Part shown: one piece after another, positions 12,128 through 23,430 of the stretch | Layout of the letters: every line of letters starts with the position of its first letter | How positions within the stretch are numbered: position 1 is the first letter of the stretch | Assembly (NCBI GenBank): GCA_032164295.1 | Contig: JAJHTX010000012.1 | Span: 1,736,001 to 1,800,000 of the forward strand | DNA: 64,000 bases | Direction: 5' to 3' | From: Inonotus obliquus | Lineage: Eukaryota > Basidiomycota > Agaricomycetes > Hymenochaetales > Hymenochaetaceae | Notes under the pieces: generated by a model | What the model was told of the DNA's origin: nothing | Seen by the model: the letters and a program-made list of their open reading frames with translations, nothing else | Databases searched by the model: none | Made by a program: the position numbers and the translations under genes

Positions 12128-14281
12128 CTAGTCACCTCTACTTCTCCCGCGTCCCCTCGTCTCTCCAGAGCCTGACGTCCCGGCGGTAGTGCCAGGTTTC
12201 GATCGACCACCTCGTCCTCTCGAAGTACCCTCAAGGTACCGCTTTGGAGCGTCCACACCTCTTGGAATCGCAACCGGGCTGCCTACACTCCCTGATTCTT
12301 CTACGTCATCCTCTCCACGGACTGACGTTCCACTAGATGCACCCGCACCTGCGCTTCCCGCAACACTCCCTCCTCTTGCCTTCCTCCCACTATTTCCACT
12401 CCTCTTCTTGTCTTTGCCCGTTCCGGATGCTCTATTCGAGCCGTTTCCCCCTCCATTATCAGGCGCCCGTCTTTTCCTTTCAGTCTCGCGGATGTTTACC
12501 CGAATTCCCCAGCGACTCAAATGCTTAGTCAACGGTGTACTCGCCTTCAGTCCTGGGAATTCCTTCGTGCTATATACTGCAAATGCGCCTCCGAAGCACT
12601 GAGCTAATATTGGGACATCCGGACTTTCCGCGGTCCGGCTGAACAGATCGAAGAACCTATACCTTGGTCGGAATAGTCCCTCAAGTTTGACGGAAAGATC
12701 GGAAAAGACGAAATATAGGACGGGCCGGCCATGCAAGTCGAGAATCGAGCAAGCGTGCGAATACGACTCTCCAAACAACACACGAGAGAGCTTATCGGAC
12801 TCCGCAGGTGGAGGAAGGGCATCTGGATCAATAGGTGCGCTGAGTGAGGGTGAACTCATATTGTGAAGCGTCGGAATATGCGTGTTTAGCGTAGGTAATT
12901 GATGCGTATGAGGAGGGTTCCGATGGTGAGCATAAGGCGATACAGGTGAAATGGGAGACGCAGATTCCCATCCTGCATCCAAAGGTGAAGAATTATTCGC
13001 ATTGTTATCATCTTCCGAACCCAACATGCTTTGGCGCCTAGGTGGCGCTTGATGAGGATACGGGAAACCATGTTGATCATACGAGGACTGAGTCGCGTGT
13101 CCGTAACTATGATGTGGATGTGTCCCTACTCCCGCTGGTGTAGCGTGATGGGAGTATCCAAACGGTTGTCCACTATGTACAGGCGCAACTCCGCCGCCGT
13201 GTGCATGCAAAGTCAGGCTTGCCACTTCAGTTGGACTCGGAGGAATCGTCACTCTGAACAAATCCACTTGACAAATCAGTCCTCCAATCTCAACCTCTTC
13301 CGCAGGGATAGGCCGCTCATACTGGTGCGGCGTCCCATGATGGATGCTCTCAAAGAACTTGAGCTCGACAACTGGAGGCGGATCAAGTGGTCGACGGTCC
13401 TTGCGGACCGCTTTCGTCTCGCTCTCCTTCTCTTTTCCGTTGCCGTCTTTCTCAGCATGTTGTTCTTTCTCCTTTCCACGCCGGGAACCCGCAACCTCAG
13501 ATCCATCACCATCCCTACCACCTGATCCACTGCCACCATGCGAGCCGGAACCTGTCGGCGGATCCGCACACTTCCTTCCCAAATCTGCCTTCTGCACCTC
13601 CTTAATATCTGCACGGATGGTTCGAGCTGTAAACGGTCCAGAAGCGAAAACCTTCCATTTACCGATATCGGCCGTTGTGTGCCGCCTCGCATTGTTACTT
13701 GTTGGAGATGGGGGATCCGTTGGGCGGGAACTTCTAGGTACGGGGGCGCCGGAAGTTCCTGGAGTCGATACGGGCCCATTGGAAGATACATGAGTTGAGT
13801 GAGTCGGGACCTCAGTAGACAATAAGCCTGCTGTAACACCTTGGTGCGCCTGCAGGTGTAAGCCTGTCTGAATCGCTGGCATTGGAGTTACTGCATATTG
13901 GGCATGCGAATGGGACTGATCTTGCGTATCATAAAAAGCATCGGCATTGTTCGTGTCCGTTGTTGAAGGTGGAAGGTCCGAATCGAGGTATTCCGCTTGC
14001 GGGTGATACGTCGCTTCTGCCGAAGATGGAGCAGAACTATACTGCTGTGCGGCCATGCGCGTCGGAGCGAAAGTTGATGAAGAATAAAACATCGCACCCT
14101 CTACCGCAGCTCCACCTCCAGCCGTACTCGATATGTCCGCCGGCTGTGATAAACGCGTCTGGAACTGGTCCTGATGGTGCTGATGCTGTGTTTGCTCATA
14201 CGTTCGCGAATGAGCGACGTGTCTCGAAGGTGACACGAGCTCCTCGTCGTGATAGTAGGTGTGGTTGTGTGTTGAGGTCAT
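12128..14281 (-). CDS. Velvet-family transcriptional regulator (VelB/VosA-like)
   Basis: A single uninterrupted frame encodes 717 residues. Velvet proteins are fungal regulators that bind DNA through an NF-kappaB-like fold and form dimers controlling development and secondary metabolism. Here the velvet domain is split into three blocks: about 207-237 (GPFTARTIRADIKEV), about 292-350 (RKDRRPLDPPPVVELKFFE, then GGLICQVDLFRVTIPP), and about 497-597 (SILDLHGRPVLYFVFSDLSV, FPGLKASTPLTKHL, WGIRVNIRET). Two long low-complexity insertions separate them, one Gly/Lys/Glu-rich and one His/Pro/Ser-rich. The first 200 residues are Gln/His/Ser-rich and the C-terminus is Arg/Gly-rich (RGRGRSRGD). VelB of Aspergillus also carries an insertion, but I cannot decide between VelB, VosA and VelC. 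The absence of introns is unusual beside the intron-rich neighbours. Confidence 0.9.
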   Translation of the reverse strand: MTSTHNHTYYHDEELVSPSRHVAHSRTYEQTQHQHHQDQFQTRLSQPADISSTAGGGAAVEGAMFYSSSTFAPTRMAAQQYSSAPSSAEATYHPQAEYLDSDLPPSTTDTNNADAFYDTQDQSHSHAQYAVTPMPAIQTGLHLQAHQGVTAGLLSTEVPTHSTHVSSNGPVSTPGTSGAPVPRSSRPTDPPSPTSNNARRHTTADIGKWKVFASGPFTARTIRADIKEVQKADLGRKCADPPTGSGSHGGSGSGGRDGDGSEVAGSRRGKEKEQHAEKDGNGKEKESETKAVRKDRRPLDPPPVVELKFFESIHHGTPHQYERPIPAEEVEIGGLICQVDLFRVTIPPSPTEVASLTLHAHGGGVAPVHSGQPFGYSHHATPAGVGTHPHHSYGHATQSSYDQHGFPYPHQAPPRRQSMLGSEDDNNANNSSPLDAGWESASPISPVSPYAHHRNPPHTHQLPTLNTHIPTLHNMSSPSLSAPIDPDALPPPAESDKLSRVLFGESYSHACSILDLHGRPVLYFVFSDLSVKLEGLFRPRYRFFDLFSRTAESPDVPILAQCFGGAFAVYSTKEFPGLKASTPLTKHLSRWGIRVNIRETERKRRAPDNGGGNGSNRASGTGKDKKRSGNSGRKARGGSVAGSAGAGASSGTSVRGEDDVEESGSVGSPVAIPRGVDAPKRYLEGTSRGRGGRSKPGTTAGTSGSGETRGRGRSRGD

Positions 14282-15816
14282 CGCGCAGCTAGTAAGGCCC
14301 GTTGTGTTCGGGGGGTTGCAGATAAGATCGATCTTAGAGGGTTTGCCACCAGTACGTCTCTTTTATTTCCACTGGTCTGAAGGTGCAGGAAATGGGGTAC
14401 AATAAATGTGGAGAGGATATCAGGGGTCGGCTACGGGCGTACGAGTTAGCACAAGCCAATGGTGATGAGTAAGACGATAATCAGGAGCATAAAACATACG
14501 AGCGACTGATGGGCAAGCACGGGACAGGCGGTTAATTATTTACTACCTCCGCCAAAGCCAAGCAACCTGTCACGGTTGACAAGCGAGTAACAAGAGAAAT
14601 GTTCGGGACGGCGGTACGAGCAAGGATTTCAACAAAGATACAATATAGTCTCACGTCAACATACCTACAAGACTGTTTCACTGCCAGAATCGAGGAGACT
14701 GGGTCTAAGAGTGTCGAGATGCGAAAACGTGGGATTGCAAACAATTTAAGAAAAGCTCGTAGTACGGGTTGCCGCACCGCAACGTGCGGACGACTGCGTG
14801 GGTCTCACGATCAGTGCCTGCGATCTCTATCAATACTAATCGTTCAAATTAAACAAAAAAAAAAGCATATTAGCACAACGACAACAAAAACAAATTAGAT
14901 TACACGAATATTTGACGGGGGAGAGTGAAGCGAAAAGATGCGCGGGAAGGACGGACATAATTGAGCGACATCGCGCAGACGCGTCGCTCGACGACGATCG
15001 TAATTTTTGGAGAATTTTGGATCCGGCGGGATCTGCAAGCAACGGTGATAGGTGGTGCATCGGCATCGGGACCAAGATGCGGGGACCCTGACGAATCACG
15101 GTGATATCGATGTCGGCATTGCATCGCCCTGCATCGCGATCGCATGCGGCATACGGTCACAAGAACGGAGAGGTTGCAGTGTAGTGTAGGTGATGCGACA
15201 CAAGTCGTGCAAATGGAGTGATACAAATACCGGGAAACAAGAAGAACGGGGAAGCAAAAGAGACGGAGAAAGAGTAGAAAAAAAAACTCACGAGAGAAAG
15301 AAATGTATTTAAATGCTCCCTGTGAGTATCGACAGGGCCAAATGACGGGAACAGAGGAGATGACCTTGGAGGAAAACGGGCTCGGGAGATGGTGAGGGAG
15401 AGACGAGAGAAGGAGGGGGACGAGGACAATGATGAGCTAATGTCCAGGAAATGGGCTCAGGTTTATTATGTAATAATATTACGTAACAACCATCATCACG
15501 CTTTGGGGTACTGAAGAGTGTATTCTTATGTGGCTCCCCTCGCCTACGCGGGTTAACGTCACGCATCCGGTCTATGTTACCATTCAGAGAGTAAAGGAGA
15601 TCCAAGGGAGAAAGAACGGAGATTACTGCGTGGAGATCCAATATCGTCGAAACTTCCGTTGAGGTTTTGCTGACGAGTATTTGCACAACTTGTTGGACTT
15701 ATACCTGTATGAAGCCGCTTCCTCATTTGACGATTTGCTCAGTCCGAGCTGGATCGGTCGTGTAACAAATCAACAGGCAAAACACTAATCAAGTAGAACG
15801 TCACACCTTTTTGGCA
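14282..15816. promoter_or_regulatory. Velvet gene upstream region, no other gene
   Basis: This 1.5-kb stretch lies upstream of the velvet gene. The minus strand carries CT-rich tracts (plus-strand purine tracts around 15235-15430), which are common in fungal core promoters. No second gene is supported. Confidence 0.35.
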
Positions 15817-16694
15817 TAGCATACGCCACATTACTCTTGTTTTCATTACAAGCTTGCTTCATCATCCCAGGTCGATGGCGTAAGTTTGCACTTACGAGAT
15901 CCCCTCTCTTGGCAAGTCCATTCTTTGATCACCTACTTAAACCTAACTCGCGTTTGCAAATCCTTACCAGATTTTTACTCTCCGGTATTTGAGTGTCGTA
16001 GAATTCCAGTGAAGACATTAGATATCATAACAGGAAGGATTCAATATTCGAGGGAATATCTCGAAGGATGCCAACCATCAAGACTCTTCATCCGACTCGT
16101 CGACTCGAGAATGGATCAAGGTCACCCCGGACTCTGCCATCGGTGGTCCCATTGTAGACTTCGTCAAAGGTATGTCATCGCCTATCCAGGTCAACATATA
16201 GTGACTGATCTATGACCATCTCACTGATTCACGGCCGAACGCCCTTCGGATTACTCAGGCTTGAAGGAAAAGGCTCAAGGAACCAACCTCGAATCCATGG
16301 AGGTCCTTTATATGAGCGCTGATAAACATGTTGATCAAAAGCAATATTATCGACCTGGTCTTTCAACGTCTTATGGAGGTACGCATTGCGGGAACTATGG
16401 TAGCACTGAGGATTATGGTCAATACAATAAGATTAGTTGTGCGTGCTTATTTTTTCCCTCTCCATTGTTTCCTGTTAACTGACTGACTACTCGCTGAAAC
16501 ATTTGTATCTTTCAGTTCACAATGAAACACGCCTCGGAGATATCGCCGCACAAGGAGGCTCGATAATCGATTTCAATGATGCTTTTTGGCGGTGTGAAAA
16601 TGAACTTGAGCAAAATGCCAAGGTCTTGGGTGATGAGGAGGGAAGAATTATGAGAGAGCTGTTTGACGGACTTCGCAAGAAATACAGGAAGTAG
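15817..16694 (+). pseudogene. Duplicated lineage-specific gene, copy A, start lost
   Basis: Copy A of a roughly 0.9-kb tandem duplication. Three exons are clear by comparison with copy B: one ending at 16169 (STREWIKVTPDSAIGGP), one at 16259-16438 (LESMEVLYMSADKHVDQK), and one at 16516-16694 (IIDFNDAFWRCENELEQN, ending RELFDGLRKKYRK). Splice sites are canonical and the last two exons are intact. The stretch holding the start codon and the first 15 or so codons of copy B is missing, and no in-frame ATG precedes the first exon. The product would be about 180 residues, hydrophilic, with no known domain. I do not recognise the family. Confidence 0.55.
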
Positions 16695-16866
16695 TAGTAG
16701 TGCAGTAGTGCAGATATAGTGTACGTATAGACTGGGTTTCGACTCTCTGATAGATATTATGGCTGTCCTTGAATTTTGCACGCGTATTCGAATACGTATG
16801 CCGTTAAGCCCTAGTTCGGCCTTGTAAACAAATTGAGCCATATCACGCCGTAAGTAGTCATATGCA

Positions 16867-17790
16867 TTTCATACGCCACATTACTCTTGTTGCCATTACA
16901 AGTTTGCTTCGATTAAGTTTGCAAGTACTTACGAAATCCCCTCTCTCACTAGTAAGCAAGTCCATTCTTTGGTCACCGACTTGAATCCAACCCACATCTG
17001 CAATCCTCACAACATTGTTACGATCCGGCATTTGAGTGTCCTTGGACTCCATTGAAGGTACTTGGCATCGGATATCATATAATAGGAAGGACTTAATAGT
17101 CGATAATGCCATCGGAGAAAGTGCCTGGCAAGCCTACGAGCAAGGACTCGGGTAATTCGAAGCACCATCAAAACTCTTCATCCGACTCGTCGACTCGAGA
17201 ATGGATCGAGGTCACCCCGGACTCTGCCATCGGTGGTCCCATTGTGGAATTCGTCAAACGTATGCCATCGTCTATCTAGGTCAACATATAGTGACTGATC
17301 TATGACCATCTCACTGATTCACGGCGGATCACCCATTCGGATTACTCTTAGGCTTGAAGGAAAAACCAAACTCGAACCTATGGAGGTCATTTTAAAGAGC
17401 GCTGATACACCTGTGGATCCAAACCATCATCATTCTACTGGTCTTTCAAACGCATATGCAGCTACGTCTGGCGTGAGTGTGGGGGGCATGACACCTGAAA
17501 TTTATGCCCAGTACAATAAGATTCATTGTGCGTGCATGATTTTTCCCTCGCAACTTTTTTTCTGTAAGTTGACTGATTACTCGCTAAAACACTCGTATTC
17601 TTCAGTTTGCAATCCCGCCGCCAACCCCGTCGTCGCCGTCGTCAAAGGAAACTCGGTAGTCGATTTTAATGATGCTTTTTGGCGTTGTGAAAACCCGCTT
17701 AGAGAATATGCCAAGAACCTGGGTGAGAAGGAGAGGATAATTATGGGAGAGCTGTTTGACGGACTTCGCAAGAAATATGGGAAGGAGTAG
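16867..17790 (+). pseudogene. Duplicated lineage-specific gene, copy B, 10-bp deletion
   Basis: Copy B keeps the start (ATG 17106, MPSEKVPGKPTSKDSG) and exons 17106-17259, 17352-17527 and 17606-17790, ending GELFDGLRKKYGKE. Relative to copy A it lacks 10 bp just after the second exon's acceptor (ggctcaagga in A). This throws the frame into a stop within about 15 codons. The third exon encodes the conserved VVDFNDAFWRCENPL motif. Upstream sequence from 16867 matches the region upstream of copy A, so the promoter was duplicated too. The two copies carry different lesions, so neither reads as a complete gene. Confidence 0.55.
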
Positions 17791-17934
17791 TATTGCGGAT
17801 ATACTGTACGATATGCGCACGTACTGTATATCGGCTCTATAATACGTTTGCCCTCGCGTTTCACGTCCTCGATTTATCATGCAAATAAGTGATAAGGATC
17901 AAAGCTATGACATGATCCTTCCCCTTTTCCGCGT

Positions 17935-20900
17935 CTATACGGTGCGTGCATACTCCCTAATAACACTGCTCGGTTCCTCGTATGATCCGATAGGAATGTA
18001 TTCGTGATCAAGTCTAACATGAAATTGTAAGTTGCACACTTTATCGATGGAGATGGAATAGTACGCACCCAAAGGCTTTTGGCCCTCCAATCTCAAGTCC
18101 CTTGGGCGTCGTCCATCTAGGGTCGCACGATAGACCCAACACAGTCACACGCAGTCCATAACGGTAATCCTGTGTTCCGATCGAGGAACCATTCTGCGAG
18201 TCAAGGACGGCGATGAGGTCAGGGACGGAGCAGATAATCTACAGCACCAGAAAAATAGATGTATGTCAATAAGGGAATTGAACAAGGATAGGGAATGGAA
18301 TAGGAAGACTTCTTGAAATCCGGTTGAGTCATGTAATTCTGCGTAGAGGTTCTCGTTTTGGAAAGGTATAACGAGTCGTGTGTCTGGAGAGACGTCTAGT
18401 CCTGAGAGAGTGGCACTTTCTAATTCATCCTGTAGGAGAGGAGCAATGGTGATACGTCCGTGAGTGAAGCCACCTCTGACCTCCTAATCGATAGACCACT
18501 CTAGTTAAGGAACACCTTGTCAAGAATCACAAGGATGAAGACTCACACGTTTCACATCGATAATCTGTTGTAGTGGTGAGTACTTTGGATAGAGATGTAG
18601 CTAAATGCGGATGACGCACTTTACCAATAAAGAGGCACTTCCCGTCCTGTAGCTTTGTGATCGCATCTGGGATTCCGCGTAGATTACTACCGAGTGTTAG
18701 GAAGTCACGCTAGAGAATTATTCGCATCATCATACCTCGCCTTCCGGCATTGTGCAATAGCCCTTCCAATTCGCCAGGCCTGACTCGTTGTGCCTAGAAT
18801 TGCGTTCTGCTTAAGCTCGCTCACTTGCAATGGGCTGATTGAAAGCGCGACACAAGAACCAAGGACTGTGCATGCCGCTCGGAGAATATCCTCAACGATA
18901 GGACTGTTTCGGGCCGTTGGCACGATCTGGAGGTTTAAGGTACGATGTGAATACTAAAAGCTTCTATGTAAGATGAATCATGTCGGACCATGCAATTCCC
19001 GACGCCATCGGCGGCGGATACTGGGTAGAGACTGGAAAATATCAGTTCGCTTTTCTACGGAAGCGCATGCATTGCACGTACCCATTCTCTTTGAAGATGC
19101 ATGGAAGAATCTGTTCCAACCTCGGGTATGCTCGGCCCATCAAATCACCTTTTCATATCTCAGCAATCGGGCAATGATGATAACTGGACATCCAAGACAT
19201 AGAGATGAAACTCACCGTCCACAACCGGGTAATCGAACCCGTCTTGAGCAGCTAAGAGCATAGGCTCAAGTCCATTCTTGCCGCCGATTTCGTCTCTACG
19301 CAGGTGAAAGTCCAGCTGGGGATAAGTTTACACCAAAGGTAACGGTAGAAAGGAAAATCGCACGATATTACTGCTGCAATGCTCTCCTTCTGAACACCAA
19401 GGAATCGCATCGAGCTAATACACGCTGTCGGTATTTCTTGTCCAGATGGGATACGCTCGCTTGATACGCTAGGACTCCCCATGAAGCCGCACGGCATTAC
19501 CCATCCACTTTCTTTGTTGCTGCCCGCTGAAATTTCGTCTTCAGGAAAGTAATCAGCACTGACAACACGGATACGGCGTCCTTCACGCAAGGCTTCCCGA
19601 GCCATGAGAAATGCGGCATACGTAGCACCACCACCTCCGCACCCAAGGACTGCACAGCCTTCCGCTAACCATTCTAAAATGAAGTCAGGATACCGAGATT
19701 GGCGGGAGCAATTGGATCTTACGACTTACCAACGTCTATTTCTGATAATGACCAGACACCATCCGAGGACACCTCCGGGCGATATACGTCTGGATCAAAA
19801 GGTTGTGTGTCTGGCTCGGACTGACTGGTGAGCAAGACGGACGCCTGGGAATCATTAGTACGTCTATCGTCGAGATAGACCTCGTCGGTCGGCACGTCGT
19901 CGGGAAATTGGAGCAAGGCTGAGGCCACATCCAGGTCTCCTATAGCCCGTACAATGACGCGTGACGCGTGATTCGCAACATACTGAGAAAAAAATGTTAA
20001 GTCATAAAAACAAGGAAAAGACAAGAGGTGCTCGTACTGGAAGTTGTATGACTGCTACTTCAGTGACCTCTATAGTGGTCTCATCCGCGCCAGCTTCAAT
20101 GGCCTTCCAAATCGCTTCTTGCCTGCACCTCTCCACAATTTCCTCAATGTCGCCATTCTTCCCACCAGGGATTTCAACGCGATCTACAGAACCTGAGACA
20201 CGCGCAATAGCAGCACCAACAGCATTTGCAACATCGAAGAAAGGAGGTCGCACAATGCTTGAAACACCGTTGAGTTCAGGAGGGACTATTACGGCACCGC
20301 CTCCAACGAGGAGCATCTCAATATTCCCTGGTTCGGTTTTCATCTTGTCAATAGCGCTTTCGAGTATCTTTCGAATGCGGTCTAGAGCGGCCTCCGTCTG
20401 CGTCGGAGTAAGTATTCCTTCCAGGTGCGCGCTATTGCCTATCTGTACGTGGCTAGGCGCTCCTGGTTTGGAACTGCGCAGTCCGGACGCAACGGCAATA
20501 TCTGTCGCAGTAAGAGTCTTGCCACCAAACACAATGGCCTCGGACATAATCGAATGGCCCACAGAGTCCGGCCCGACTAATGCTTGACCAGAAGACGAGA
20601 AGCGTATGCGAGAACCACCGCCAAGACCGATGCTATGAATGTCAGGCATGGAGAAGCTAATAATAACCCTGTTACTCATTGATTGCGAAATATTAAGCGT
20701 ACAATGTGACTCACCTCGTCCTGACACCTCCAACTTCCGGCGGGAATAAAGACTAAGCACGTTTATTGACGTCAAACGGGAGAAAGGATCTAACCATGAG
20801 TGAATGCAGCAGCTTTTCTTGGAAAGCCAGATGGAAGCAAGACGCCGACATCAGTCGTCGTTCCACCTACATCGACAACGATCTTAGGCGCCCGAACTCC

Positions 20901-22024
20901 GTCATGACTCTTGTCAATGCCAGCGAGGAATGCAGCTCCACGCATAGAGTTGGTTGGGCCATTCGAGAATGTCCGAATGGGCAGTGTTGCGGCGACAGAG
21001 GACGGGACCAATGTCCCATCAAACTGCCATGACAATTAATCCAAAGGATGAACCAATGGTATGAACCCACCTGTGTCAGAAATAAGGGACACGATAGATC
21101 GAGGCGCTTCAGAACGACGTGGTATGCAGCAACCGTGCGTCTCGAAAACGATAGTATTGATGCATTAAGAATGGAAGCATTCTCTCTTTCCAACAAACCG
21201 ATATGACCAACTACAGCAGGACTTAGAATAGTGTACGGGAAGAGATCAATGGAACTTCACCGTCTTTTGAGCATACAACGCTCACAGTATCTCCAAGAGC
21301 CTCATTGATGATTCTCTTTACGTGCTCCTCTTGCGTTCCAGGGAAAGCGAGGGGCGAGAAGACACCAACAACAACGACGCTCTTGATTCCTTTGCGCCTT
21401 ATAATTTCGCATTGTTCCTTGATTTGCAGTTCATTGATCGGTACGATCTCCTTGCCATCAACTGAATCATCTTAACAAGTATGTGCAACCGTAAAGAGCG
21501 GAAACACCTACTTTCAAGACCGCCGTCGATGATGGCTGTGTGACCTTCAATGATTCTACGAAGCTGGGGTGGGAAGTCGATAAACGGTGGGCATCTGGCG
21601 GTATACGGGCCGGACAATCTCAACACTGCAACCTTCGACAACCGGGTAGAATCTGATTCGACTACGGCATTCAAGAAGTCTATGAGGTTGTTCGCGAATC
21701 AAAACATGAAGTGATAGGTAACATGCATTCGAAGCACGCACGTGTTGTTCCGATTGAGATGTACGTGATATCCTGCTGTCCAATCTGCGCCCTCCTGATT
21801 ACAGCTTCTAACGCTGTTGCAATTCCAGAGGTAACATCGGGCGTTGTTGATGACTTGTGCCAAGCGACTATAGTATCCTTCGCGCCATCATTCGTGCATT
21901 TCAATATCACCGCGTCCGTATTCGTGCCTATACGAGACAAACTCTTTAAAGCAACAGTCTCAACAAAATCAATAGAAACGAACTCACCTCCAACGTCGAT
22001 GCCTACACGATATTTGGTCGTCAT
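17935..22024 (-). CDS. Hydantoinase/oxoprolinase-DUF917 fusion protein
   Basis: A multi-exon gene for a protein of roughly 950 residues. The start at 22024 gives MTTKYRVGIDVGG and, after the first intron, TNTDAV: the Gly-rich N-terminal ATPase-like motif of hydantoinase/oxoprolinase proteins. Further landmarks are VVVVGVFSPLAFPGTQEEH, GLLERENASILN, FSNGPTNSMRGAAFLAG, VVDVGGTTTDVGVLLP (the second phosphate-binding region) and SIGLGGGS. A DUF917-type (S-Me-thiohydantoin desulfurase-like) domain follows: EGCAVLGCGGGG, then DEIGGKNGLEPML, VDGDLMGRAYPR, and a C-terminus YIPIGSYEEPSSV. The fusion is known in fungi. By family it should hydrolyse or desulfurise cyclic amides such as hydantoins or oxoproline, an inference only. 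One junction is odd: after WSDMIHLT (near 18967) I see no GT donor before the exon starting IVPTARNSP. Confidence 0.85.
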
Positions 22025-22228
22025 GTTAAAAGGAAGATAAGGAAAGTACCCTTCACAGACTACGTTTCCCATATAGAGGTGCTTCCCTGATGTCGACTTA
22101 TCCACCGGTCCGAACCAATGGAGCGAATAGCTTGTCTTTGTGACCCTTGTATGTACATAACCAACTCTACTGTTTAGTTATCCAATCGCAGCGAGTTCCT
22201 GCGGTATCGTTTTACATGTGGGGAATGT

Positions 22229-22241
22229 GGGGGGGGGGGGG
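22229..22241 (+). repeat. Run of 13 G
   Basis: A homopolymer of 13 guanines lies in the spacer about 200 bp upstream of the hydantoinase start. It is a likely site of slippage and of read-length error. Confidence 0.85.
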
Positions 22242-22373
22242 AATACAGAAGGATTACATACAGTAATGAAGTAAATGTTACATAATTTCTCGATTGGATA
22301 AAAGCACGACTCACGTGCTTTATGACCGTCCAAATCCCATCAGGCAGGTCCGCTCAATGATCATGGCTTCTTT

Positions 22374-22752
22374 TCAGAGCTTAGCGAGGCTGTTATCCTC
22401 GGGTGCGTTCAAAGCAGGCTGGATTGGCTCCGCGACGCTTAGAGGACAACTTCTAAGCCTTTCTGGATCTTCATTTTGTAGTCTCCATTGCGAAAGGTCT
22501 TGCTCCTCGGTCGAGTAGTCTTCGTCGGCCTCGGTGATCATTGATGGCTCGCGACGGCTCTCCGCTACCTCCATAGTCCTGGAGCCTTGCTTTAACTGTC
22601 CGCTTATTACCTCCAATACAACTATCTGGTCTGTCTGCGTCGTTGACGCTCTCTATCCGACCGGCAAACGTAAATGACTGACGGGCGGGCATCTCACGGT
22701 CGTAAACGACGCCCGATCTTCTGGAATTCGCCAAGAGTTCAGTTTGGGCCAC
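22374..22752 (-). CDS. Possible hypothetical gene
   Basis: On the minus strand an acidic, protein-like segment (TEADEDYSTEEQDLSQWRLQ) runs to a stop at 22374. An upstream ATG at 22752 opens MAQTELLANSRRSGVVYD in another frame, and a 45-bp intron could lie between them (gtgagatg to ggatag). The phases of these two pieces do not join cleanly with the splice sites I can see. The gene model is therefore tentative and the function unknown. Confidence 0.25.
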
Positions 22753-23430
22753 TCACGAGAAGGGGAAGTGTTGTAGACATGATTGTGAGCTGGGTTCGGG
22801 TTTTGAGCGGAGGTACGTGCTCGAATACCTTACTTTTTATCCTCGCTTCTCGCAACTTTTAGCGGTTCCCCAGGTGTGTCTAAACGGAACTCTGATCCTG
22901 TTCTGTCCCTGTTTGCAGATTCACCATGGAGCAGAACTCCACAATTTGCTTTCTATACTTTCCCGAAGGTCTACGTATATGTCAATGAAGAGTCCACGTT
23001 TAACTGTCCCGCGTCATCGTCCAGCCTGAAACATGGGCTACTGGAAAGAGTCTGGATCTTTCGCATTCACCGAAAGCCTTGCTCCTACGCATTATCGCCG
23101 CTATATATTACCCCGAATAGTTGTACAAGCTCTCAGCGCTGGAGCAAAGAATCGCCGTTGAGTTAGGAGAGCACCAGGCATTATCGTGATAGGACAGTTA
23201 CTACTTAACGATACGAACTGCCAAGGCAATCCTCGGTCCAATCTGTTGGTCAAACCTCGAAAGTTTCGTCTAACTCCACGGCAGCGTGGTTCTCATGGAT
23301 TCATTAGTGCGATGAACCTCGCATAAGGTATCATCGCGTGCTTTTCAATCGCTTAGTCTGCTGATAATGATCAAGTTTCCCAAGGGCTCTCCAAGACTGA
23401 TATAAGGGACCTCAAACGATACCGCAAGGG
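22753..23430. other. Spacer, no supported gene
   Basis: A plus-strand frame at 22876-23166 (MSKRNSDPVLSLFADSPW) has ordinary-looking codons but no partner exon or domain. Nothing else is visible. Confidence 0.25.

Noticed and set aside
13031..13839. Overlapping frames on both strands across the velvet gene
   Set aside because: All are shadows of the 717-residue velvet frame; their proteins are low in complexity and lack domains.
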